A program made the translations under genes and the position numbers. A DNA stretch of 64,000 nt from Bryobacterales bacterium (GTDB lineage Bacteria; Acidobacteriota; Terriglobia; Bryobacterales; Bryobacteraceae). The DNA lies in NCBI GenBank assembly GCA_027452065.1, contig DAIDHC010000010.1, forward strand, positions 1 to 64,000, read 5' to 3'. The notes beneath the pieces are model-generated. The model did no database searches and was not told the origin of the DNA. It was given only the letters and a program-made list of their open reading frames with translations. This document shows, piece after piece, positions 18,875 to 27,245 of this stretch. Each line of letters begins with the position of its first letter. Position 1 is the stretch's first letter.

Positions 18875-19854
18875 GCGCTGCCCCGCGGAGGCGCTTCACG
18901 ATGGCGGCGCTTGCTCTGGTCAATCTTCTCTGGGCGGCGCAGTACCCGGCGTATAAGATCGCCAGCACTTCCATGAGCGCGGCGACGATGAACTTCTGGA
19001 CGCTCGCGTTCGGAATCTTGTTCCTGGCGCCGTTCCTTCGCCGCCGGCACAACGCCCCGCGCGCCAACCCCGCCGGACCGTGGCAAAGAAGCGCCGTGCA
19101 GTTCACCCTGCTCGGAGTCTTTGGCATCGTGCCGCCATCGGTGATGCTGGCATGGGGCATCGCGCGCTCCACCGCGTCCGATGCCGCGATCCTGTCGCTT
19201 ACCATTCCCGTACTGATGACCGCCCTGGGCATCGTAATGCTCGGTGAACGGATCACCACGCTGCGCGTGGCGAGTCTCGCGATGGCGCTGGCAGGAACGC
19301 TGATCATCTCCCGGTCCGATCTCAGCGGAGAGCTGTTTCACTCCCGTCTCCTTGCGGGTAACGTGGTGATCTTCATCGCGGGCCTCGGCAGCGCCTTCTA
19401 CAATGTTTATGCCAAAGTTCTTCTCGAGCGGTTCAGCGAAATTGAGGTGCTGGTAGGAAGCTATGCCGTCGCCGCCGTTTGCTGCCTGGTCACGTCATTG
19501 ATTGGCGATACCCAGCCCTTTTATCGCGTCAACGCGTTCCCTGTTGCCGCGTGGCTATCGGTGGCCGTACTGGGATCGCTCACCTGGGGCGTTGCCATGA
19601 TGCTTTGGATGTGGGTGCTCAAGCGAATCGAGGCCGGCCAGGCGTCGGTCTCCATCTACCTGTTGTCCTTCTTTGGCGTTTTACTGTCGGCGCTCACCCT
19701 GCACGAAAAGATCGGGCTGGCTCAGGTTGCCGGCGGCGTTCTCGTCATCCTCGCGACGTACCTTACATCCGAATATGAAAATCGCAGATCCTCCCGGCGA
19801 GACGCTGTCCTGGCGGAAGGACTGCTCAATCGTCGGGAGCCTACGCAACCGTGA
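18871..19854 (+). CDS. EamA/DMT family transporter
   Basis: Ten-helix hydrophobic pattern: LALVNLLWAAQYPAYKIAS, MMLGERITTLRVASLAMALAGTLIIS-like repeats. Confidence 0.88.
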   Translation: MSAAPRRRFTMAALALVNLLWAAQYPAYKIASTSMSAATMNFWTLAFGILFLAPFLRRRHNAPRANPAGPWQRSAVQFTLLGVFGIVPPSVMLAWGIARSTASDAAILSLTIPVLMTALGIVMLGERITTLRVASLAMALAGTLIISRSDLSGELFHSRLLAGNVVIFIAGLGSAFYNVYAKVLLERFSEIEVLVGSYAVAAVCCLVTSLIGDTQPFYRVNAFPVAAWLSVAVLGSLTWGVAMMLWMWVLKRIEAGQASVSIYLLSFFGVLLSALTLHEKIGLAQVAGGVLVILATYLTSEYENRRSSRRDAVLAEGLLNRREPTQP

Positions 19855-19904
19855 TGGTCATTCGTGGAGTGCTCCGGGACAAACATGGGTATTGAGGTCC
19901 TTGT

Positions 19905-21290
19905 ATGATTGTCGATTCGCCCATATCTCCTCCTCCGGAAATTGAACGGCGGCAATTTCTGAAGCTCGCCGGTTCCGCCAGCGCTCTCGCTGCACGCTCC
20001 TATGCTCGGGTGATCGGAGCCAACGATCGTATCCGGGTTGCGCAACTCGGATGCGGCGGCCGAAGCGGCGGCCACGTGAACATGGTCCACGCGGCCGCCC
20101 GCCGAACGCCTGTGGAAACCGTCGCTGTCTGCGATATCTGGAGTCTGGCGCGCGAGCGGCGAGCGGCTCAAGTGAAGCAGTTGTCCGGCATGGCGCCGGC
20201 GATGTACAAGTACTCCGAGCAGATGCTCTCTCGTCACGACATTGACGGCGTGATGATCGCCACCGGCGATCATCAGCACGCCAAACTCTGCGTTGAAGTC
20301 GTGAATGCGGGCAAGGATTGCTACGTCGAAAAGCCGTTCGCGAATGTGCTCGATGAAGCCAAAGCCGCACGAGCTGCCGTCAAGAGTTCCGGGCAGGTCG
20401 TCCAGATGGGGACCCAACACCGCAGCCAGCCGTACCCTCTCGCCGTGCGCGACCTGATTCGCTCCGGCCGCATCGGTGAAGTGGTTCGCATCACCCAGGA
20501 GTGGAACGAAAACAAACGTCGCTGGCGGTACATCCCGGGCATCGATGACGGAAAACGGCCGCCGCTGCTCAGGCAGGAGGACACCGACTGGGAACGGTGG
20601 CTGCTGGGCAAGCCGCATCGTCCGTTCGACCCTCATGTCTACCTTGAATTCCGGCTCTATCGCGAGTATTCAGGCGGTATCTTCGATCAATGGCTGAGCC
20701 ACGCCTGCGATCTGGTTCACCTGTGGACCGATGAAACCTGCCCCGTCAGCGCCGTTGCTACCGGTGGCATTCTCACCTGGAAAGACGGACGCGAGAACCC
20801 CGACAATGCCACTGTCTCGTTGATGTATCCGAAGGGTTTTCTCTACACCTACTCCACGTCGTTCTCGAACAGCTACCGCAGCTACAGCCGTATTCAAGGC
20901 CGCCTCGGCACCATTGAAAACTACGGAGGCGAGGGTGCGTCACTGTTCATGGTCACCCGCGAGGGCGGACCTCATGAAGCCGATCCCGAAGAGAGCCTGG
21001 GTCCCCGCTACACGGCTCCGCCCGGAATGGGACCGGCGGCCGACGCGGCGGAAATCATTCACATCGACGGCGCGCCTAAGCCTGACTCCGTCGGACCGGA
21101 CGACGACGATGTGGACCACTTGATGAACTGGCTCGACGCGATGAGGGATCGCAAACAGCCCAATGCGAATGTCGATCACGGATTCTCCCACGCCATCGTC
21201 TGCATGATGGCCGCTCAATCCTACTGGTCCGGAAAGCGATTGTACTGGAATCCCCGGACGGAGACAATTGAGAGCCACGAGGCCACATAG
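19905..21290 (+). CDS. Gfo/Idh/MocA family oxidoreductase with Tat-like leader
   Basis: ERRQFLKLAGSASALAARS leader; RIRVAQLGCGGRSGGH, CYVEKPFANVLDEAKAA, GTQHRSQPY. Confidence 0.93.
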   Translation: MIVDSPISPPPEIERRQFLKLAGSASALAARSYARVIGANDRIRVAQLGCGGRSGGHVNMVHAAARRTPVETVAVCDIWSLARERRAAQVKQLSGMAPAMYKYSEQMLSRHDIDGVMIATGDHQHAKLCVEVVNAGKDCYVEKPFANVLDEAKAARAAVKSSGQVVQMGTQHRSQPYPLAVRDLIRSGRIGEVVRITQEWNENKRRWRYIPGIDDGKRPPLLRQEDTDWERWLLGKPHRPFDPHVYLEFRLYREYSGGIFDQWLSHACDLVHLWTDETCPVSAVATGGILTWKDGRENPDNATVSLMYPKGFLYTYSTSFSNSYRSYSRIQGRLGTIENYGGEGASLFMVTREGGPHEADPEESLGPRYTAPPGMGPAADAAEIIHIDGAPKPDSVGPDDDDVDHLMNWLDAMRDRKQPNANVDHGFSHAIVCMMAAQSYWSGKRLYWNPRTETIESHEAT

Positions 21291-21307
21291 GCCATCGCGG
21301 TCTCGCG

Positions 21308-22693
21308 CTATTGGGGAGGTCCGGACTTGATCACATGCATTCGATCGAATGCTTCCTGCGCCTGTTTCGGTTGGCCCATGGCGAGCAGCAGCCGGCCGAG
21401 ACGGTAATAAGGACTGGGGTCCATCGGAGCCAGTTCGATGGAGCGCGTCAAAGCCAGACGGGCCTGCTCGTTCTGGCCGGTGGCGAGGAAAACCTTGGCG
21501 CGCAGGTAGAACACTTGGGCGTCGGAGGGAGCGCTCTTTTCCGCCAGACTCAGTTCGTCGAGTACCTTCGCGTAGTCGGCAGGCTCCTGGTTGAGCATGG
21601 CGCTGGCGACGAGGACGTGGATGGATGGGTAGTCGGGCCTTCGGCGTTCCAGATCGCTGAGGATCTGGACCTCTCCGGCGTGATTGCCGGTTTTGCGGTA
21701 CGCATCGGCCAGACGAAGGTGAGCGTCGGAATCGTCGGGTGCCTGTTCCAGCAATTGCCTGAGAGCGGTAATGGCGGCCGGATAGCGCTCGACGCGTACG
21801 AGGTTGGAACCGAGCGGGAGCAGGAGCGCGGCCGATTGAGGAAACCTCCGCCGGGCTTGTTCCAGGACCGCGACAGCGTCGCCAAATTTCTGGAGTTTCT
21901 CGTACAGAAAGGCCAGAGCGAGATAGGAGTTCTCTTGCGAAGGGTCCAACTGGATGGCCTCCTGCAAGCGGGGAATCGCGGCTTCCGGATGGCCGGCGCT
22001 CTCTTCACTCAGGCCGGCGACGCCGGCTGCCGAAGCGCGTAACGAAGCGGGCAGTCCGGCTTGGCTGCCGATCCACAGCGCGTTGCGGATGGCATCGTCA
22101 TACGCGCCGACCGTGTTCTCGAGGACAGCAAGCTCGATGCTCGCCTGGGCGGAAGGATGGGGATCAGCCTGCTGGGCTCGGAGCGACTCGGCGAGGGCCA
22201 AGTCGAGAAGCTTGTTCTGAACGAGAAACTGCGCCAGCATGGCATGCAATTCACCATCGTGAGGGAATTGCGCGGCCAAGGCGCGTAGCGACGCCTTCAC
22301 GCCGTCGATGTCGCCCAGGGAAAAGCCCACCCGAACCAGCATCGCGAGCGGCAGAGGGTTGCCGGGCTCCCTCTGGCGGACGGCTTCGAAAGACTTGCGG
22401 GCCGAGAGGAAGTCGCCGGAGGCAGCCTGGGCGACGCCGAGGCTGTATAGAATGCGGGGATCCTGAGGCGCGAGACAGGCCGCCTCGCGAAGCTCTCCGG
22501 CGGCTTCGGCGAACCGATGCCCCTCCATGTCTGCCTGAGCGGCGCGTTCCAGTTGGCTGAGGCGCGACTGGACTTCGGCGGCACCGCCGGTCGGAATCGG
22601 CGGGCATGCCTGTGGCAGCGCGAACGCGGGCGCCGCCAGCAGAGCGATCTCAACGCACAGTGCAAGAAAGCGGCGCACACCAGTTGAGCTCAT
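21308..22693 (-). CDS. TPR-repeat protein with signal peptide
   Basis: 461 aa with repeated A-x3-A-L-x-P TPR-like units (LYSLGVAQAASGDFLSARKSFEAV; ENSYLALAFLYEKLQKFGDAVAVLEQA). Overlaps the upstream gene by 44 nt as called. Confidence 0.85.
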   Translation of the reverse strand: MSSTGVRRFLALCVEIALLAAPAFALPQACPPIPTGGAAEVQSRLSQLERAAQADMEGHRFAEAAGELREAACLAPQDPRILYSLGVAQAASGDFLSARKSFEAVRQREPGNPLPLAMLVRVGFSLGDIDGVKASLRALAAQFPHDGELHAMLAQFLVQNKLLDLALAESLRAQQADPHPSAQASIELAVLENTVGAYDDAIRNALWIGSQAGLPASLRASAAGVAGLSEESAGHPEAAIPRLQEAIQLDPSQENSYLALAFLYEKLQKFGDAVAVLEQARRRFPQSAALLLPLGSNLVRVERYPAAITALRQLLEQAPDDSDAHLRLADAYRKTGNHAGEVQILSDLERRRPDYPSIHVLVASAMLNQEPADYAKVLDELSLAEKSAPSDAQVFYLRAKVFLATGQNEQARLALTRSIELAPMDPSPYYRLGRLLLAMGQPKQAQEAFDRMHVIKSGPPQ

Positions 22694-23711
22694 AAATATC
22701 CTTCCGCGACTTGTCCCGCACGAGAGGCTGTTTATTGCCTTGCGAGTCGGAAGCGCGGCTCATGACTACATACTCGCCCGGCCCAGCCGGCCAAACGTAG
22801 CTCCATCGGACCCAGTTGAACGGACCGGGCGTGGTTTCCAGACGGGCGGCGTTCCACGTGGCTCCGCCGTCGACGGAGACCGATACCCGATTGACGGCGC
22901 CTGAGCCGGTCCAGGCGAATCCCCAGACAAGGTGCCGGCCGGCGGGCAGGCTGGCTTTATCGCCAGGCCATGCAACGACCGACTTGACCTGGAGTGTGGA
23001 GAGGCGCGCGACGGCCCGATCGCCGCCCGTTTGCGTGACGCGGTTGTAGACCAGATTCATTCCACTCTCATAAAACGGAGAGTGCCGGTCGTCGGGTCCA
23101 AGGGCGGTAATCCTGCGCAGCCATTTCACTGAGTTCATGGCATACCATCCGGGCACCAGCGCGCGCGCCGGAAAGCCGTTGCGCCGGGGCAGGAACAGAT
23201 CGTTGAGTTTGAACGCCACCATACTGGACGAATCGAGACACTTCTGCAGTGGAACGATCTGGGCGTAAGGAAGCTGTGGCGAGCGCTGGAGCAGGCGCCC
23301 CGAATCATAGCCTTCGAGGGCCAGGAAGGCCGCATCGTGTCCGATACCCGCCTGCTCCAGCAGAAAGGAAACGGGAACACCCTCCCATATTCCATTGGCC
23401 GCAGCCGAGCCGTTGGCGGCATTTCCGGAGCATTCGAGCACCGCCTCGACGCGCTTGGTGGGAAGTTCCAGAAGATCGCTAAAACCGATCCGATACGGAT
23501 TTTGGACGTGCCCGTCGATGGTGAGCTGCCAGGATTCGAGCGAAAGCGCCGGCGGGGGGAAGTGGTCCCGGACGAAGAACAGGTCCGGCGGAGTGATCGA
23601 GTGGGAAATGCCGCGGAGCGGGTAGGAGACGTTCTGGGGTTCATCGGCCCAAAGCGCCGGGGCAAGGTAGGCACCGGCGCTCGAGAGCAGAAGTAGTTCG
23701 CGGCGCGTCAC
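22650..23711 (-). CDS. molybdopterin-dependent oxidoreductase, sulfite-oxidase fold
   Basis: PPDLFFVRDHFPPP, VEAVLECSGNAANG (putative Mo-ligand Cys), LVPGWYAMNSVKWLRRI. Tat-like leader MTRRELLLLSS. Confidence 0.88.
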   Translation of the reverse strand: MTRRELLLLSSAGAYLAPALWADEPQNVSYPLRGISHSITPPDLFFVRDHFPPPALSLESWQLTIDGHVQNPYRIGFSDLLELPTKRVEAVLECSGNAANGSAAANGIWEGVPVSFLLEQAGIGHDAAFLALEGYDSGRLLQRSPQLPYAQIVPLQKCLDSSSMVAFKLNDLFLPRRNGFPARALVPGWYAMNSVKWLRRITALGPDDRHSPFYESGMNLVYNRVTQTGGDRAVARLSTLQVKSVVAWPGDKASLPAGRHLVWGFAWTGSGAVNRVSVSVDGGATWNAARLETTPGPFNWVRWSYVWPAGPGEYVVMSRASDSQGNKQPLVRDKSRKDIYELNWCAPLSCTVR

Positions 23712-23712
23712 C

Positions 23713-26700
23713 CTAAAAGATTAGCTTGAGCGCCATCTGCGTGATGCGTGGGTCGCGCGCCGTAGTGATCTGGCCAAACGTGCCGTCGGTGACCGTCGTA
23801 TCGGGGTTGTTCAACAACGCGTGGTTGAAAAAGTTGAAGAACTCGGCGCGATACTGCAGGTGATACCGTTCGCCGAAGGTGAACTCTTTGTGGATGGAGA
23901 AATCCACGTTGAACGTCCCCGGTCCCATCAGGATGTTGCGTCCGGCATTGCCGAAGCTGTTGAGCTGGGGCGTGGTGAACGCGCTGGTGTTGAACCATTG
24001 ATTGATCTTATTGTTCAGCGAGCCCTGGGTATAGGACGGATTGCCGATCAACTGAGCCTGGTCGTTGGAGACCTCGGGCAGAGAGAAGGAGTAGTCGCCT
24101 CCGGATGTGATGTTGAGCGGGAAGCCGCTCTGCCAGGTCCAGATGCCGGACGTCTCCCAGCCTCCGAGGAGCGCTTTCGCAATGCCTTGTTTCGGTGACG
24201 GAAGCTGATAAAGATAGCTCAGCACGAAGTGTTGCGGAACGTTGAAGTCGGAGACGCTCCGGTAGGCGTTCAAATCGTAAGGGTTGATGATATTGATGCC
24301 GCAGAGGTCGGTTTGATAGGAGACCTGATCGATGCTCTTGCTCCAGGTGTAGTTGGCGCTGAGGTTCAGCCCGTGTGAGAAGCGCTTCTCAACGGAAACC
24401 TGCAGAGCGTTGTAGCTGGAGTTGGCGCCGGAGGTGTCCTGAGTGATCTGTTGATACTGCTGGTACGGCCGGCGGGCGTTTTCGTTGTCGGCTGTGGCAG
24501 TGGCGCTCGGCAGCGGAGCGTTGACGTCGGTGTTGTAGGCCAGGTGCCGGCCGACGGATCCGACGTAAGCGACGCGGAAGAGGATATCGTTGGAAAGCTG
24601 GCGCTCGACGGTGAAGTTCCAGTTCATCACTCGCGCCGGTGTCCAGTTGTGCTGGTAGGAGACGGCGAGGCTGAGCGGATTGTCGAACGCGACGCTCGAC
24701 GGGGGGATCTGCGGCGCATACGCTCCCGGGAAGGGATTGTTCTGCCCCTGATAAGGGTTCATGAAGGGAACTTTGAAGAAGCTGTATTGGGGACTGAACG
24801 GCGCGCTGTCCACCATGTTGTTGAACGCCTCGACAAACGGCGGCTGATCGAACAGGCCGACTCCGCCGCGAATGGTCGTTTTCGATGTGCCGCCCGGATT
24901 GTAGGCAAAGCCGAGCCGGGGGCTGAATTCCATCCAACTCGCGGTAAAGCCGCCGCTCGGGCAGCCGCGGTCGCCGGCAAAAAGATATCCGCCGGGCGCG
25001 TTCGGGAAACGCGTGGACTGAAGCCCGGGCAGGAAGCACTCGGTGCGGCCTTCCGAATCGGTGTAAGGAATGAACGGATCCCACCGGAGCCCGAGGTTCA
25101 GCACGAGATTGGGGTTGACGCGATAATCGTCCTGAAAAAACAGACCGGCCATGTTGCCGCTGCGGTTGGCGAACTCGCCGCCGCCTTGAATGAAATGGTT
25201 GACGTCGCCGATCAGGAAGTCGGCGAAGGGATTTCCGCTGTTGGCGGTGCCGCTGAAGTTGAAGCTGCCGTTCTGGCGATAGGTGTTGCTCAACTGGACG
25301 TTCATGCGGACGAAATCGCCCCCGATGGCGATCTGGTGGGCGCCGACGACCCAGTGGAGGCTGTCGCTGAAATTGATGTTGCGGCGGTCGAACTCTCCCG
25401 GATGACCGGAACTGATACTGAAGTAGCCGGCGACGGAAAGCGCCAACTCTGGCGGCGTCGTGCTGGCGATCGGAATCCCGAGGCTGGAGAAGCCAAAGGG
25501 CGCGCCGCTCACGACCGTCCCGTTGTTCTGGTTGTAGGAGAAGATCGCGCTATTCAGCATGTTCGGACTGATGTTGTACGTGTCGCTGAGAGAGGCGCCC
25601 TGGTCAAAGAGGGCGAGACCGCGGCCGGCGGTGATCAGGTCCGTCGTTCCCAGCGTCGGATCCTTTCCGTAGCGCGAGTAGAAATAGCGGCCGTAAATGC
25701 GCTGCTTGCTCAAGTTGTAGTCGACGCGCGTGAGGAACTGGTTGTCGTGCTCGTTGATCGGCAAATTGTAGTGGATCACCTGGCTGGGGCCGGTCGGGAT
25801 CGGAATGAGAGACAGGATCTTGCTGCTGGCCGGCGTGATCTGGTCCGAAGGGATGATGTTGCCGGGGTATGGGGCGCCGGTGTAGGGATTGACCAGTTGC
25901 GTGCTGAGGGCTGAAAAATCGCCGCCGCGTTCGGCGGCCGTCGGCACCGTGGTCGAATTGCCGCCCGAGATGTCGCGCGACTGGGTTCCCTGGTAGGTGC
26001 CGAAGAAGAATAGCTTGTCCTTCACGATCGGCCCCCCCACGCTTCCTCCAAACTGGTTCCGCTTGAGCTGATCCGGCTGGTCGGCAAAGAAGTTGCGCGC
26101 GTTCAGATCGCCATTGCGGAGAAAGTCGAAAGCGGTGCCATGAAACTGGTTCGTGCCGGACTTGGTGACAACGTTGACGATGGCCCCGGCTCCTCGTCCG
26201 TATTCGGCGCTGTAGCTGTTGGACTGGACGCTGAATTCTTCCACCGCGTCCGGATTCGGAAACGGATTGTTGGTGTTGGTGTAGGGGTCCTGGTTGCTGC
26301 CGCCGTCCATGTTGTAGTTGATCATGTCGGCGCGGGCGCCGTTGGTGGAGATGGACTGCGACCCCGGATAATTGACCGACTGAACCGTATCACCGGAACC
26401 GTTGGCATTACCGGCATTGAGATCGTTGGTGCCCGGCGTCAACAGGATCAGCGCGGCCGCATTGCGTCCGTTCAAGGGGAGCTTGATGATATTTCGCTGG
26501 CTGACCACCTCGCTCAACGCCCCGGACCGTGTCTCAACCATCTGGGCGTTCGCTTCCACCGTAACCGATTGCGTGGTGCTGCCGATCTGAAGCGTGAGAG
26601 GCACCGTGGAATTCTGGTCCGCCCGAACTTCGATTCCTCGCTGTTCCAGGCGCTCAAAACCCGGCGCCTCCACCGAGACGCTATAGAAACCGACCGGCAG

Positions 26701-26916
26701 AAGCGGGAAGACGTAGGTGCCGTCGTTCCGGCTCACGGTCTCGCGGGTGAGGCCGGTGGCCAGGGCGGTGGCAGTAACTCTGGCGTTGGCTACCGGAGCG
26801 CCGCTCGGATCGAGGATGGCGCCCGCGATGGTTCCCGTTGGATCCGCCGCGTGAAGGAGCGTACAGAGCGCGAAAAAGGTGACGATGCTTTTGAAATCGA
26901 TGCGTTTAAGACCCAT
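23713..26916 (-). CDS. TonB-dependent receptor, Oar-like, with carboxypeptidase-regulatory-like domain
   Basis: 1067 aa; TGTIAGAILDPSGAPVANARVTATALATG domain, KLPLNGRNAAALILLTPGT, C-terminal Phe (ALKLIF). Confidence 0.92.
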   Translation of the reverse strand: MGLKRIDFKSIVTFFALCTLLHAADPTGTIAGAILDPSGAPVANARVTATALATGLTRETVSRNDGTYVFPLLPVGFYSVSVEAPGFERLEQRGIEVRADQNSTVPLTLQIGSTTQSVTVEANAQMVETRSGALSEVVSQRNIIKLPLNGRNAAALILLTPGTNDLNAGNANGSGDTVQSVNYPGSQSISTNGARADMINYNMDGGSNQDPYTNTNNPFPNPDAVEEFSVQSNSYSAEYGRGAGAIVNVVTKSGTNQFHGTAFDFLRNGDLNARNFFADQPDQLKRNQFGGSVGGPIVKDKLFFFGTYQGTQSRDISGGNSTTVPTAAERGGDFSALSTQLVNPYTGAPYPGNIIPSDQITPASSKILSLIPIPTGPSQVIHYNLPINEHDNQFLTRVDYNLSKQRIYGRYFYSRYGKDPTLGTTDLITAGRGLALFDQGASLSDTYNISPNMLNSAIFSYNQNNGTVVSGAPFGFSSLGIPIASTTPPELALSVAGYFSISSGHPGEFDRRNINFSDSLHWVVGAHQIAIGGDFVRMNVQLSNTYRQNGSFNFSGTANSGNPFADFLIGDVNHFIQGGGEFANRSGNMAGLFFQDDYRVNPNLVLNLGLRWDPFIPYTDSEGRTECFLPGLQSTRFPNAPGGYLFAGDRGCPSGGFTASWMEFSPRLGFAYNPGGTSKTTIRGGVGLFDQPPFVEAFNNMVDSAPFSPQYSFFKVPFMNPYQGQNNPFPGAYAPQIPPSSVAFDNPLSLAVSYQHNWTPARVMNWNFTVERQLSNDILFRVAYVGSVGRHLAYNTDVNAPLPSATATADNENARRPYQQYQQITQDTSGANSSYNALQVSVEKRFSHGLNLSANYTWSKSIDQVSYQTDLCGINIINPYDLNAYRSVSDFNVPQHFVLSYLYQLPSPKQGIAKALLGGWETSGIWTWQSGFPLNITSGGDYSFSLPEVSNDQAQLIGNPSYTQGSLNNKINQWFNTSAFTTPQLNSFGNAGRNILMGPGTFNVDFSIHKEFTFGERYHLQYRAEFFNFFNHALLNNPDTTVTDGTFGQITTARDPRITQMALKLIF

Positions 26917-27245
26917 GCAGAGCTCCCGAGTGAAAAGTGAACATCAGTTTGCCTGGACGGCGAGACATTGTCAAGGGTTTTGAGAGAACTTTCCCGGTTC
27001 CATGATATTTCTTTCCTGTCAGGCCGGAAATTCTACGACTTGAAGCCAGAAAATCGTCTCTGCGAGACCTGCCTTCCCTCGCCCAACAGCCTGCCCGGGA
27101 GTCGCAGTGAAATGCAACGCCCGTCAGCGGTTTTGATGATAAACTGCCCTGCGCCGCTCGGTCCTCCGAGTGCAAACAGTAACCGGAATCAATCTGGAAA
27201 ATTCTCGATTGTGAAAGGTTTCTTGACTCCGGGAAACAAACATGG

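Noticed and set aside
24451-25914. 487 aa plus-strand ORF opposite the second TonB receptor
   Set aside because: Shadow ORF with biased V/G/R/E composition and no family resemblance.
26946-26974. Promoter for the second TonB receptor (minus TTGACA at 26969-26974)
   Set aside because: The -35 is perfect but the hexamer 17 nt downstream (CAAACT) is a poor -10; not called as a feature.
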